Positions 10,059 to 18,762 are shown, counted from the stretch's first letter. The stretch: DNA of 64,000 nucleotides from Nitrospirillum amazonense (GCF_007828035.1 NZ_VITV01000005.1:434001-498000); one strand, 5' to 3'. The notes: generated from the sequence alone by a model not told the origin. Translations and numbers: made by a program.

Positions 10059-10565
10059 GTGAGCCAGAAGCCTGAAAGCGCGCCGCTGGTCGGCATCATC
10101 ATGGGTAGCCAGTCCGATTGGGCGACCATGCGCCACGGCGCCGCCGTGCTTGAGGAATTGGGCGTCCCGTTCGAGACGCGCATCGTCTCCGCCCACCGCA
10201 CCCCCCACCGCCTGGTCGACTACGCGACCACCGCCCGCGACCGCGGCCTGAAGGTTATTGTCGCCGGCGCCGGTGGTGCCGCGCACCTGCCGGGCATGGC
10301 GGCCGCCATGACCCCGCTGCCCGTGTTCGGCGTGCCGGTGGAAAGCCACGCGCTGAAGGGCATGGACAGCCTGCTGTCCATCGCGCAGATGCCGGGCGGC
10401 ATCCCTGTGGGCACCCTGGCCATCGGCAAGGCCGGCGCCATCAACGCCGCCCTGCTGGCCGCCGCCGTCCTGGCGCTGAACGACAAGCGCCTGGCCGACG
10501 CCCTGGACGCCTGGCGCGCCGCCCAGACCGATCGCGTGGCCCTGGAACCCCGGGACGAGGAATGA
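10059..10565 (+). CDS. purE: N5-carboxyaminoimidazole ribonucleotide mutase
   Basis: PurE (168 aa) moves the carboxylate of N5-CAIR to C4, giving CAIR in de novo purine synthesis. The class I signature is clear: [10 protein letters not shown] with the substrate-binding [13 protein letters not shown] with the catalytic His, and [12 protein letters not shown]. It forms a cytosolic octamer in the family. The start is GTG at 10059 behind a GGGGGGAG ribosome-binding site. The stop overlaps purK by four bases (ATGA), so the two pathway enzymes are translationally coupled. Confidence 0.97.
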   Translation: MSQKPESAPLVGIIMGSQSDWATMRHGAAVLEELGVPFETRIVSAHRTPHRLVDYATTARDRGLKVIVAGAGGAAHLPGMAAAMTPLPVFGVPVESHALKGMDSLLSIAQMPGGIPVGTLAIGKAGAINAALLAAAVLALNDKRLADALDAWRAAQTDRVALEPRDEE

Positions 10566-11641
10566 CCCTTTCCCCCCTTACCGTCGTCCCGCCGGGTTCG
10601 ACCATCGGCATGCTGGGCAATGGCCAGCTGGGCCGCATGACGGCGCTGGCCGCTGCCAACCTGGGTTACCGCACCCATGCCTACGGGCCGGACCGGGACA
10701 GCCCCTGCGCCCAGGTGGTGTCGGTTGAGACCCTGGCGGCCTTCGATGACTGGGCGGCGCTGGAGGCCTTCGCCAAGGCCGTCGACGTCGTGACGCTGGA
10801 GTGGGAGAACATCCCCACGGCCACCATCGATTTCCTGGCCGCCCGGGTGCCGACCTTCCCGGGCGCCCACGTTCTGGCCGTGGCCCAGGACCGCGTGGAA
10901 GAGAAGACCTTCGCCAACAATCTCGGCATCGGCACCGCGCCATTCCGCGCGGTGACCGGCGTCGACTCCCTGCGCGCCGCCGTGGCCGACCTGGGCACGC
11001 CGTCCATCCTCAAGTCCGCCCGCATGGGGTACGACGGCAAGGGCCAGGTGCGCCTGGGGCCCGACAGCGACCTGGCTGCCGCCTGGCAGTCGCTGCGCAC
11101 CGACAGCGCCGTGCTGGAGGGTTTCGTCACCTTCGCCTGCGAGGTGTCGGTCATCGTCGCCCGCCGCGCCGATGGCGTCATGGCTGCCTTCCCGGTGGTG
11201 GAGAACCGCCACGCCAAGGGCATCCTGGATGAGACGCTGGTGCCGGCGGCCGTGACTCCGGCCGTCGCAGGCGAAGCCGCGCGCATCGCCCGGACGCTGA
11301 CGGAGGCGCTGGGCGTCGTCGGCCTGTTGGCGGTGGAGATGTTCGTGACGCCGGACGGTCGGGTGTTGGTGAACGAGGTGGCGCCCCGGCCGCATAACTC
11401 CGGTCACTGGACCATGGATTTCTGCGCCACCAGCCAGTTCGAGCAACTGGTGCGCGCCGTCTGCGGATTGCCCCTGGGCGCCACCGACATCATGGCGCCC
11501 TGCATGATGAAGAACCTGATCGGCGACGCCGCCGACCAGTGGCATGACCTGCTGGCTGAACCCGGCGCCCGCTTGCACCTCTACGGCAAGGCGGAGGCGC
11601 GGCCAGGCCGCAAGATGGGGCACGTGAACCGCCCGCGGTGA
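10562..11641 (+). CDS. purK: N5-carboxyaminoimidazole ribonucleotide synthase
   Basis: PurK (359 aa) is an ATP-grasp enzyme converting AIR, bicarbonate and ATP to N5-CAIR, the substrate of PurE. The N-terminal nucleotide-binding fold starts [11 protein letters not shown], the ATP-grasp lysine region is [13 protein letters not shown], and metal/phosphate residues are in [14 protein letters not shown] near the C-terminus. TLEWENIP stands where many homologues have FEFENVP. Length is normal. The stop codon lies in the loop of a perfect 10-bp hairpin, and the downstream tetR-type gene is convergent. Confidence 0.97.
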   Translation: MTLSPLTVVPPGSTIGMLGNGQLGRMTALAAANLGYRTHAYGPDRDSPCAQVVSVETLAAFDDWAALEAFAKAVDVVTLEWENIPTATIDFLAARVPTFPGAHVLAVAQDRVEEKTFANNLGIGTAPFRAVTGVDSLRAAVADLGTPSILKSARMGYDGKGQVRLGPDSDLAAAWQSLRTDSAVLEGFVTFACEVSVIVARRADGVMAAFPVVENRHAKGILDETLVPAAVTPAVAGEAARIARTLTEALGVVGLLAVEMFVTPDGRVLVNEVAPRPHNSGHWTMDFCATSQFEQLVRAVCGLPLGATDIMAPCMMKNLIGDAADQWHDLLAEPGARLHLYGKAEARPGRKMGHVNRPR

Positions 11642-11651
11642 CGCGGGCGGT
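11628..11651. terminator. Stop-codon hairpin at purK end
   Basis: A perfect 10-bp stem ACCGCCCGCG/CGCGGGCGGT closes a GTGA loop whose TGA is the purK stop codon. No U-tract follows. It separates the convergent purK and TetR genes. Confidence 0.55.
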
Positions 11652-11669
11652 CGGTTACCTTGGCTGTGG

Positions 11670-12236
11670 CTACCGAAGTGCCGCTTCGACGACCGCGTCG
11701 ATGAAACAATCGTCCATTCCCTCCTTTGCGAACCAGCGACGGAAGAAGAAAGGCCCGACCAGCAGGGCGACGACATCGTTGGTGACGTGGTCCCTGGGGA
11801 CCTCTCCTTTGGCCTTGGCGCGTTCTATGATGGCTTCAAAGGGTGCCATGAAGGTTTTGTGCAGCGCTGCCTGCATGGTGCTCAGCTCGGCATCGCGTTC
11901 CGCCGCGTCAATGATCGAGGGATAGACCGAAGCCCAGTTCGCCGTCCGCAGCTGATGGGCGAGATGGGAGAGCAGGGCCCGGGCATCACCCCGCAGGCTG
12001 CCGGTGTCGGGCGCGACAGGCGTGCCCCCCAGCCGGGAACAGGCATCGATCAGCAAGGCCGACCGCGAGGGCCAGTGGCGATAGATTGTCGTCTTGGAAA
12101 TCCCCGAGATGCGAGAGACTTCGTCGACGCTCACCCCGGCGATCCCGCTTTGCACCAGCTGCCGGTAGGTCTCGGCCAGCACCTTCGCTTTCGAGCGCTC
12201 GACCCGCTTATCCACGGTCTGTGTTGGGACCGACAT
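11670..12236 (-). CDS. TetR/AcrR family transcriptional regulator
   Basis: From the ATG at 12236 (AAGGAAGG site eight bases upstream) the protein is 188 residues. The N-terminal TetR DNA-binding domain includes GVSVDEVSRISGISKTTIYRHWPSR (helix-turn-helix about 33-57), followed by an all-helical ligand domain resembling the TetR_C type with WASVYPSIIDAAERD. It is divergent from a VOC-family gene. The shared 112-base interval carries two adjacent perfect palindromes, the likely operators for self- and neighbour-repression. The ligand cannot be read from sequence. Confidence 0.9.
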   Translation of the reverse strand: MSVPTQTVDKRVERSKAKVLAETYRQLVQSGIAGVSVDEVSRISGISKTTIYRHWPSRSALLIDACSRLGGTPVAPDTGSLRGDARALLSHLAHQLRTANWASVYPSIIDAAERDAELSTMQAALHKTFMAPFEAIIERAKAKGEVPRDHVTNDVVALLVGPFFFRRWFAKEGMDDCFIDAVVEAALR

Positions 12237-12266
12237 GGGGCTGCCTTCCTTTCTTGACACGAAACA

Positions 12267-12295
12267 GTACGGCACCGTACCGTTCTATAAGAACG
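12267..12295. promoter_or_regulatory. Double palindromic operator between TetR and VOC genes
   Basis: Two perfect inverted repeats abut: GTACGG-CA-CCGTAC (12267-12280) and CGTTCT-ATA-AGAACG (12281-12295). They lie in the middle of the divergent intergenic region, 31 bases from the TetR start, where a TetR dimer, or two, would block both promoters. Confidence 0.65.
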
Positions 12296-12348
12296 ATTGC
12301 GTTCACTATCACGGCCCTGGCCTCACCCTGCAAGTCGGAGGATGCCCC

Positions 12349-12726
12349 ATGAAGTTCGCCTATACGCGCCTTGTGAGCGAGGATGTGCCCCGGCTCGCGG
12401 CCTTCTATGAGAAGCTGCTGGCAACGCCGCCGGTCGGAAACGACGATTATGTGGAGTTTCGGCCCGGGGGCGCGATTCTGGCGCTGGTCAGCCGCAAGGC
12501 CTGTGAATTCATGCACGGCGGGGATTGGGTCGCCGGTTCCAACCAGTCGGCGATCCTGGAATTTCAGGTCGATGACGTCGATCGGGAGCGTGACCGTATC
12601 GACGTCCTTGTGACCCATTGGCTGCAGCAGCCCAAGGACATGCCTTGGGGCAACCGCTCCATGCTATTCCGCGACCCTGACGGCAACACGATCAATTTCT
12701 TCCGGCCCTTTGCCGCGAACAGCTGA
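12349..12726 (+). CDS. VOC (glyoxalase/bleomycin-resistance) family protein
   Basis: This 125-residue single VOC module has paired beta-alpha-beta-beta-beta units: MKFAYTRLVSEDVPRLAAFYEKLL then AILEFQVDDVDRE and the terminal LFRDPDGNTINFFRP typical of the fold, in which the Asn/Glu region contributes metal binding. It may be a dioxygenase, a glyoxalase-like enzyme or a drug-sequestering protein; the substrate is unknown. The ATG at 12349 has GGAGG six bases upstream. A divergent TetR regulator suggests induction by a small molecule, possibly a toxic one. Confidence 0.85.
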   Translation: MKFAYTRLVSEDVPRLAAFYEKLLATPPVGNDDYVEFRPGGAILALVSRKACEFMHGGDWVAGSNQSAILEFQVDDVDRERDRIDVLVTHWLQQPKDMPWGNRSMLFRDPDGNTINFFRPFAANS

Positions 12727-12777
12727 GCCAATCGCCGCCTGGGCTGGGATGCGTGGAACCCGTTCGGGCTTACCGTC

Positions 12778-12969
12778 CTAGTCGTCCTGGTCCGCGGGTT
12801 CCAGCTTCTTGCCGTCCAGGTCCGCCGTCTGGTTGTCCTGGCGCTTCTGCTCGGCCGTACGCTCGGCCTTGGTGCGGCCATGGACGACGCGGTTCTCGGC
12901 CGCCTTGGCCGCCCGCTCTTCCTTGGCCTTCTGCTTACGGAACCGGTTCAGGTTGACTACGTCGCCCAC
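12778..12969 (-). CDS. DUF4169 family protein
   Basis: This 63-residue, very basic and charged protein begins MGDVVNLNRFRKQKAK and continues with NRVVHGRTKAER, the signature of DUF4169, a small alphaproteobacterial family of unknown function. The GTG start at 12969 gives the family N-terminus and has GAGGGAAAG upstream. The C-terminal half is acidic/polar (LDGKKLEPADQDD). It is convergent with the VOC gene, with 51 bases between the stops. Confidence 0.85.
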   Translation of the reverse strand: MGDVVNLNRFRKQKAKEERAAKAAENRVVHGRTKAERTAEQKRQDNQTADLDGKKLEPADQDD

Positions 12970-13277
12970 GGCCGTCTTTCCCTCGTCATGATGCTCGGGA
13001 ACGCCTGATCGCTGAGGATGGCGGGCGGGCGCCGTCCATTGAGGGCGAGCCCGGATGCCGTTGCGTCCCAAGTCACTAACCTAACCTTAACCCAGGTTCA
13101 GCATTGTTCAAGACGGGTTTGTTCCGTTACCGGTATCGCGGTATGAGTCATTTGCGAATTGGGCGGCATTTTATCGACAAGCCCAGGCAGTTGTTAACCA
13201 TGTTGGCCCCGGCGGACCGGCGAATTCTGTGCTTCGCCTTCAACACCGGGCCACTTTTCTTTGAGGGTTAGGGCGGG

Positions 13278-14396
13278 ATGGACGGTTCTGCGGGCGATGT
13301 GGCCAAGCGGCGGCGGCGGGCGACACCGGTGTCGCCAGAGCCAGCGGCTCCTCCGGTCACTGAGGTGCCGGCGCGGCGCACCGTCAATTTGGCGCTGCAG
13401 GGCGGCGGTTCTCACGGCGCGTTCACCTGGGGCGTGCTGGACCGCCTGCTGGAGGACGGCCGGCTGGATGTCGAGGGCATCAGCGGCACCAGCGCCGGCG
13501 CCGTCAACGGCGCGTTGCTGGCCTATGGCCTGTTGACCGGTGGGGCGGAGGGGGCCCGTGCCCTGTTGCACCGTCTATGGCGGCGGATGGCCAAAAGCTC
13601 CGCCACCGGCCCGCTGCAGCCCACCTGGCTGGACTGGATGACAGGCGGGGCCGCGCGGCGCAACCTGGACCATTCCCCTGTCTATGCCGGCCTGGACATG
13701 ATGGTGCGCATGATGTCGCCCTATCAGTTCAACCCGCTGGGCCTGAACCCCATGCGCGACGTGTTGGACGGCCTCATCGACTTCGAGGTGCTACGCCGGT
13801 CCGACAGCGTGCGCCTGTTCGTCAGCGCCACCAACGTCAACCGCGGCCAGCTGCGCGTGTTCAAGGGCGCGGACCTGTCCATCGAGGCGCTGCTGGCCTC
13901 GGCCTGCGTGCCCATCCTGTTCCAGGCGGTGGAGATCGAGGGTGAGCCGTACTGGGATGGCGGCTATATGGGTAACCCCACGCTTTATCCCCTGCTGCAT
14001 GATTGCACGGCGACCGACATTCTGGTGGTGCAGGTGACGCCGCTGCAGCGGCCGGCGGTGCCCACGTCGCCGAGCGCCATCGTCGACCGCATGAGCGAGA
14101 TCGGCTTCAACGCCACCCTGCTGCGCGAACTCAAGTCGCTGGAGCTGGTGAACCGCCTGTGTGCGGACCACGGCATCGACCCGGCGGAGGCCGGCGTGCG
14201 CCCGGTCTATCTGCACCTGGTGGAGCCGGGGCCCGGCATGGCGGACCTGGGCGTCTCCAGCAAGCTGAACGCCGACTGGGGCTTCCTGACTGAGCTGCGT
14301 GATATGGGACGTGCCGCAGCCGGCGATTGGCTCACCGGCTGCTATGACCAGGTGGGCCGCGAAAGCAGCTTCGCGGCGGGGCGGGCGATCATCTGA
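13278..14396 (+). CDS. Patatin-like phospholipase
   Basis: This 372-residue serine hydrolase has oxyanion loop QGGGSHGAF (41-49), nucleophile motif GTSAG (Ser72) and the second dyad residue in DGG (D227). The Ser-Asp dyad is complete. The N-terminal 35 residues are basic and proline-rich with no signal peptide, so a cytosolic or membrane-associated acyl hydrolase is likely. Relatives are often linked to phospholipid turnover or polyhydroxybutyrate metabolism, but nothing adjacent confirms either. The next gene is prpE, an acyl-CoA synthetase, 350 bases downstream. Confidence 0.9.
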   Translation: MDGSAGDVAKRRRRATPVSPEPAAPPVTEVPARRTVNLALQGGGSHGAFTWGVLDRLLEDGRLDVEGISGTSAGAVNGALLAYGLLTGGAEGARALLHRLWRRMAKSSATGPLQPTWLDWMTGGAARRNLDHSPVYAGLDMMVRMMSPYQFNPLGLNPMRDVLDGLIDFEVLRRSDSVRLFVSATNVNRGQLRVFKGADLSIEALLASACVPILFQAVEIEGEPYWDGGYMGNPTLYPLLHDCTATDILVVQVTPLQRPAVPTSPSAIVDRMSEIGFNATLLRELKSLELVNRLCADHGIDPAEAGVRPVYLHLVEPGPGMADLGVSSKLNADWGFLTELRDMGRAAAGDWLTGCYDQVGRESSFAAGRAII

Positions 14397-14746
14397 CGTG
14401 CCGTCTGACGGGGCACCACCTTGGACGTCGAGGTGGCGCCCATACCCTTCTTAAATGGAGGGTGGCAGAGGCCCAGCTAGGCCGTCCGACCGAATCGCCT
14501 TACCTTTCAAGTCGTTCGTTGCCGGCGCCCCTATCCCACATGCACGCCCGCCCTATGCCACCCGCTGCCGCACCGCCCTGTCCTTTCGGGTGGGCGGGGC
14601 GGTTTCGTGTTGGCCGGCGCCCCCGAGCCGGTAGGATGAAGGCAGGCCGTTGATCTGTCTCATGGTCGTCCCCCTGGGCGTCCTGCGATGGTGGCGGGAC
14701 CAAGCAAGAATAGGGGCCTTCGGGGCCCCAAAGGGGGGGTAAGCGG
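14397..14746. other. 350-base intergenic stretch upstream of prpE
   Basis: No convincing coding sequence is seen. A GC-rich imperfect hairpin near 14570-14603 followed by TTTCGTG may terminate the patatin transcript. A small GGGGCC/GGCCCC stem near 14713-14732 precedes the prpE ribosome-binding site. No clear promoter was found. Confidence 0.35.
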
Positions 14747-16657
14747 ATGAGCGGACGCTATGCGGAAGTGTACAACCGGTCTCTGGAAGACCCCGAAGGC
14801 TTCTGGGGGGAGGCGGCCCAGGCCATCGACTGGATCCGCCCCTGGGATCATGTGCTGGATGATAGCCGCGCGCCCCTGTTCCGCTGGTTCACCGGCGGGC
14901 AGCTGAACACCTGCTGGAACGCGCTGGACCGCCACGTGGCGGCGGGGCGGGGGGACCAGGTGGCGCTGATCCATGACCGGCCCATCACCAACACCGTGGC
15001 CACATACACCTATCGCGAGCTGCTGGACCTGACGGCGCGCTTCGCCGGCCTGTTGGCAGCCCAGGGGGTGGGGAAGGGTGATCGCGTCATCCTCTACATG
15101 CCCATGGTGGCCGAGGCAGTTGTCGCCATGCTGGCTTGCGCCCGGCTGGGCGCCATCCATTCCGTCGTCTTCGGTGGATTCGCCGCGCGTGAACTGGCCA
15201 CCCGCCTGGACGACGCCAGGCCGAAGGTGGTGGTCTCCGCCTCCTGCGGGATCGAGGGCGCCCGGATCATTCCCTACAAGCCCCTGCTGGACAGCGCCAT
15301 CGACCAGGCGGCGCACAAGCCGACCCGCTGCATCATCCTGCAGCGGCCGCAGGAGCAGGCGCCCCTGAAGCCGGGCCGCGACATCGACTGGGCAGAGGCC
15401 GAAACGGCGACGCCGCACGATTGCGTGCCGGTGGCCGCCACGGATCCGCTGTACATCCTGTACACCTCCGGCACCACGGGCCAGCCCAAGGGCGTGGTCC
15501 GCGACAACGGCGGCCATGCCGTGGCCCTGAAATGGACCATGGAACATTTCTATGGGCTGAAGCCGGGGGAGGTGTTCTGGGCCGCCAGCGACGTGGGCTG
15601 GGTGGTCGGGCACAGTTATATTGTCTACGGCCCTTTGCTGCACGGCGCCACCACCGTGCTGTATGAGGGCAAGCCGGTGGGGACGCCGGACGCCAGCGCC
15701 TACTGGCGGGTGATCAGCCAGCACAAGGTGAGCATGCTGTTCACCGCCCCAACCGCCTTCCGCGCCATCAAGCGCGAGGATCCGGAGGGCCTGTTGCTGA
15801 AGAATTTCGACCTCAGCCATTTCCGCCAGCTGTACCTGGCCGGCGAACGATCCGACAGCGATACCCTGCGCTGGGCCGAAACCCATCTCAAGGTGCCGGT
15901 CATCGACAATTGGTGGCAGACGGAAACCGGCTGGCCGGTCGCGGGCAATCCGGTGGGGCTGGGCCTCATGCCGGTCAAGCATGGCTCGGTCACTCGGCCG
16001 CTGCCGGGCTGGGATGTGCGGGTGCTGGACGGGCAGGGGCACGAGGTGCCGGCGGGCACGCTGGGGGCGGTCACCATGCGCCTGCCGCTGCCGCCGGGTG
16101 CCCTACCCACGCTGTGGAACGCTGAAGAGCGTTTCATCCGCAGCTACCTCTCCGAATATCCGGGTTTCTACCAGACATCGGACGCCGGCTATGTCGATGA
16201 GGATGGCTACCTGTTCATCATGGCCCGCACCGACGACATCATCAACGTGGCCGGCCATCGCCTGTCCACCGGCGCCATGGAAGAGGTCCTGGCCGGGCAT
16301 CCCGACGTGGCGGAGTGCGCAGTCATTGGCGTGCACGATGCGCTGAAGGGGCAGTTGCCGCTGGGTTTCCTGGTGCTGAAGGCGGGGGTGACCCGCGGTC
16401 ATGAGACGATTGTGGCCGAGGTGGTGCAGCGGGTGCGGGAGGTCATCGGCCCCGTGGCCGCCTTCCGCCAGGCCTTGGTGGTGGAGCGGCTGCCCAAAAC
16501 CCGCTCAGGGAAAATCCTGCGGGCGACCATGCAAAAGATCGCGGACCAGGAGGCTTGGGCCATGCCCGCCACCATTGATGACCCGGCTATTCTGGAGGAG
16601 ATTGGCGCCGCCCTGACGGCCGCCGGCTATGGCCGGAAATCAATTTTGAATCAATGA
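14747..16657 (+). CDS. prpE: Propionyl-CoA synthetase (acyl-CoA synthetase, PrpE type)
   Basis: This 636-residue ANL-superfamily enzyme activates propionate (or another short acid) to the acyl-CoA through an acyl-AMP. The P-loop signature YTSGTTGQPKG is at 239-249, the adenylation motif DNWWQTETGWP follows, and catalytic Lys about 589 lies in PKTRSGKILR, the site that is reversibly acetylated in relatives. The phrases YAEVYNRSLEDPEGFW at the start and SASCGIEGARIIPYKPLLD are typical of PrpE rather than Acs. The start follows a GGGGGGG site. No methylcitrate genes are adjacent. An intrinsic terminator lies about 200 bases downstream. Confidence 0.92.
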   Translation: MSGRYAEVYNRSLEDPEGFWGEAAQAIDWIRPWDHVLDDSRAPLFRWFTGGQLNTCWNALDRHVAAGRGDQVALIHDRPITNTVATYTYRELLDLTARFAGLLAAQGVGKGDRVILYMPMVAEAVVAMLACARLGAIHSVVFGGFAARELATRLDDARPKVVVSASCGIEGARIIPYKPLLDSAIDQAAHKPTRCIILQRPQEQAPLKPGRDIDWAEAETATPHDCVPVAATDPLYILYTSGTTGQPKGVVRDNGGHAVALKWTMEHFYGLKPGEVFWAASDVGWVVGHSYIVYGPLLHGATTVLYEGKPVGTPDASAYWRVISQHKVSMLFTAPTAFRAIKREDPEGLLLKNFDLSHFRQLYLAGERSDSDTLRWAETHLKVPVIDNWWQTETGWPVAGNPVGLGLMPVKHGSVTRPLPGWDVRVLDGQGHEVPAGTLGAVTMRLPLPPGALPTLWNAEERFIRSYLSEYPGFYQTSDAGYVDEDGYLFIMARTDDIINVAGHRLSTGAMEEVLAGHPDVAECAVIGVHDALKGQLPLGFLVLKAGVTRGHETIVAEVVQRVREVIGPVAAFRQALVVERLPKTRSGKILRATMQKIADQEAWAMPATIDDPAILEEIGAALTAAGYGRKSILNQ

Positions 16658-16987
16658 GATAGAGGGGCTGGCTTACCGCAACGGCGTACCTCCCATGTGG
16701 CAAAATTGTGACGGTGCGTTGACTGATCTGCGGCCTTTATTGCCAAAGTGGGTTGACTGGTCCGCGTGCCCTGCATACCGTCCGTTTCGAAGTTTGGTAC
16801 GGGTTGAACGGGCGGGCAAAATCAGGCAGCCGGAAAACCGGCGCCGCTGGGAATGCGAAAGGGCCGCAGCGCAATAGCTGCGGCCCTTTCCATTTTGGCG
16901 TCCTGAAATCGCGCTGGCTGTAAGGGCCCGGGCGGTCACCCATCCGGACCCTTTCTAGCCGTGGCCAGGACTTAGTTGGACCAGGAC
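16658..16987. other. 330-base intergenic stretch with terminator and possible sRNA
   Basis: No protein gene is evident. Two TTGACT hexamers occur (16719-16724 and 16753-16758), the second followed after 17 bases by TACCGT. A perfect 14-bp terminator stem with trailing T residues lies at 16857-16896. This could be a short noncoding transcript of about 110 nt, or simply the trailing end of prpE. Confidence 0.35.
16857..16896 (+). terminator. Intrinsic terminator downstream of prpE
   Basis: A perfect 14-bp stem, GAAAGGGCCGCAGC (16857-16870) and GCTGCGGCCCTTTC (16877-16890), with a GCAATA loop, followed by CATTTT on the plus strand. Confidence 0.85.
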
Positions 16988-16995
16988 TTAGTTGG
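16965..16995. repeat. Tandem 16-bp duplication across the hsp20 stop codon
   Basis: CCAGGACTTAGTTGG occurs at 16965-16979 and again at 16981-16995 with one A between, giving a period of 16. On the minus strand the first-read copy contains the hsp20 stop TAA, and the second places another CCAACTAAGTCC in the 3' UTR. Confidence 0.9.
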
Positions 16996-17464
16996 CTGCC
17001 TGCCCGGTGGGCAGGGCGGTCGAGCTCTGGCCCAGGTTAGCGATCGGTATGTGGCGCGGCTTGGCCGTCTCCGGCACCTCCCGCACCAGGTCGATGTGCA
17101 GCAGGCCATTTTCCAGCGCCGCACCCGTCACCCGGATATGCTCGGCCAGCTGGAAGCGCCGCTCAAAGGCACGGCCGGCGATGCCCCGGTGCAGGTACTG
17201 TGTCTGTGGGGAGGCCTGATCATCCTTGCGTGACTTGCCGATGACCGTCAGCGCGTTCTCCTGCGTCACGATGTCGATCTCTTCCTGGCTGAAGCCAGCG
17301 ACCGCCATGGTGATGCGGTAATCGTCGTCCCCGCGCTTCTCGATGTTGTAGGGCGGGTAGGCGTTGCCCTGGTCCTCGGTCTTCAGGGCCGACTCCATCA
17401 GGCGGGTCAGGCGGTCGAAACCGACGGTGGAACGGAACAGCGGGGACAGGTCGTAACTGCGCAT
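16988..17464 (-). CDS. Hsp20/IbpA-type small heat-shock protein
   Basis: This 158-residue chaperone begins MRSYDLSPLFRSTVGFDRL, the class A (IbpA/HspA) N-terminus. An alpha-crystallin domain spans about 38-140 (YPPYNIEKRGDDDYRITMAVAGFSQEEI), with GIAGRAFERRFQLAEHI and the beta9 LENGLLHIDLVREVPE segment, and a C-terminal IPI motif (RHIPIANL). It forms oligomers that hold unfolded proteins for refolding. GGAGG lies six bases before the ATG, and the leader contains UCGCU close upstream of it, suggesting a ROSE-type RNA thermometer. Confidence 0.95.
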   Translation of the reverse strand: MRSYDLSPLFRSTVGFDRLTRLMESALKTEDQGNAYPPYNIEKRGDDDYRITMAVAGFSQEEIDIVTQENALTVIGKSRKDDQASPQTQYLHRGIAGRAFERRFQLAEHIRVTGAALENGLLHIDLVREVPETAKPRHIPIANLGQSSTALPTGQAAN

Positions 17465-17560
17465 GATAATCCTCCGGTAGAGCGATCACCCCGGCCCCTT
17501 GGGCGCCATCCTGGCCGTCCCGTTGGGTGGGGTTTCATGCCGGCTCTAGGAACCCCTCCT
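17465..17560 (-). promoter_or_regulatory. Possible ROSE-type RNA thermometer in hsp20 leader
   Basis: ROSE elements of alphaproteobacterial small heat-shock genes carry U(U/C)GCU that pairs imperfectly with the Shine-Dalgarno. Here UCGCU (17485-17481) lies five bases before GGAGG (17475-17471), with GC-rich, self-complementary segments upstream. The motif and location fit, but the fold was not computed. Confidence 0.5.
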
Positions 17561-17817
17561 GGGCATTCCCGCCGACGCAGTTTCATCTGTGAACGGCCTT
17601 CGCGGATTTCAATAGGGACCGGACTCCGAAAAATGGAAGGCGAAGCGGCCCGGAAATCCGTCGTCCTATTTCCAAAGATTTAAGCCTTTGGCGGCACCCT
17701 GAAGCGTCACCGACTGTGATCAGAAGGTGACCCCGCCCTGCCGCGTATTGCGGGGCCGGGCATTTCGATCCTACAGTTGCTGTCCGTGCCCGGGTTACCC
17801 CCACCTGAGTTACGCCC

Positions 17818-18270
17818 ATGGGACCAACCCGTGCGGCATTCAGGTCCAGGCCGGAGAAAGGTTCCTCGTTGCTCGAGTCCAATGCCTTTTTCGACCGGAC
17901 ATACGAGGAGACGATGGCCCTCCTGGTTGAGGCGCGCAACTATGTGGCCTTCCAGGAAGCCAAGGACCAGCGGGGGCTGCCACCCCAGGTCCGATTGCAG
18001 ATCAGCTACGAGTCGTTGCGTGTCACCAGCCGGTTGACCCAGGTGATGGCCTGGCTATTGGCCCTAAAGGCCGTGCATGCCCATGAGCTGACGGCCGACC
18101 AGGTGCTGGGCGAGCAGTTCGCCCTATCCGGCGGCGCCATCTGCAGCGATCCTTCGGGCCCCGACAATGGCGAGTTGCCGTCCGGCCTGCGATCCCTGCT
18201 GCAACGCAGCCATAGCCTGTACATGCGCGCCGAGCGCCTGGAAGAGCAATACCGCCGCAGCGTGGCTTAG
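17818..18270 (+). CDS. rcdA: RcdA-like (DUF1465) regulator of CtrA degradation
   Basis: This 150-residue, mostly helical protein has the DUF1465 core: FFDRTYEETMALLVEARNYV, then SYESLRVTSRLTQVMAWLLALKAV and LTADQVLGEQFALSG. In Caulobacter, RcdA is the ClpXP adaptor that helps deliver CtrA and other substrates at the G1-S transition. Conservation of the helical-bundle core supports family membership, but adaptor function here is inferred. The ATG at 17818 is used. A TTG inside (starting LLESNAFF) has a better GGAGAAAGG site and would remove 17 residues. Monocistronic. Confidence 0.8.
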   Translation: MGPTRAAFRSRPEKGSSLLESNAFFDRTYEETMALLVEARNYVAFQEAKDQRGLPPQVRLQISYESLRVTSRLTQVMAWLLALKAVHAHELTADQVLGEQFALSGGAICSDPSGPDNGELPSGLRSLLQRSHSLYMRAERLEEQYRRSVA

Positions 18271-18424
18271 TTAGGCCTATTCCCTCAATCGCCGGGCGCC
18301 GCCGTCCGGCGGCTTGGCTATCCTTGATTTCCAGTCCGCTTCGCTCCCCAGAAATCTCCGGGGGCCTGCGGTCGCAGGCCAGGGGGCACTTCCGGCTAAG
18401 GGCAGGGGGCGGTGCGTGAGCAGC

Positions 18425-18453
18425 AAAAAAGAGCGCCCCGGATGGGACGCCCT
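18425..18453 (-). terminator. Intrinsic terminator of rpmE
   Basis: On the minus strand GGGCGTCCC pairs with GGGGCGCTC (with G-U pairs) across ATCC and runs into TTTTTT, 43 bases after the rpmE stop. Confidence 0.8.
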
Positions 18454-18495
18454 TTCTTGAAAGCTCAACAGCGCGCGGCGTTAGCCGCCCGCGGC

Positions 18496-18717
18496 TTACT
18501 TCAGGCCCAGGCCCGAGAAGCGGCGGTTGAACTTGGCGATCTGGCCGCCGGTATCGACCAGCTTCTGCACGCCCGTCCATGCGGGGTGCGACTTCGGGTC
18601 GATGTCCAGGCGCAGCGTGTCGCCGGCCTTGCCCATGGTGCTCCGGGTCTTGAACGAGGTGCCGTCGGTCATGACGACGGTGATCTCATGGTAGTCCGGG
18701 TGAATGTCAGCTTTCAT
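18496..18717 (-). CDS. rpmE: 50S ribosomal protein L31 (Zn-independent)
   Basis: The 73-residue product begins [20 protein letters not shown] and contains [21 protein letters not shown] and FNRRF, the L31 signature. No cysteine is present, so it is the C-minus, zinc-independent form common in alphaproteobacteria. L31 bridges the 50S and 30S subunits. The ATG at 18717 is fixed by the conserved MK-DIHP start; an in-frame ATG 132 bases upstream is not needed. It has its own promoter and terminator. Confidence 0.96.
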   Translation of the reverse strand: MKADIHPDYHEITVVMTDGTSFKTRSTMGKAGDTLRLDIDPKSHPAWTGVQKLVDTGGQIAKFNRRFSGLGLK

Positions 18718-18762
18718 GATCGCCCAAGTCCCAAAACAAAAATCTCGAAATGCGAAGCCGGG

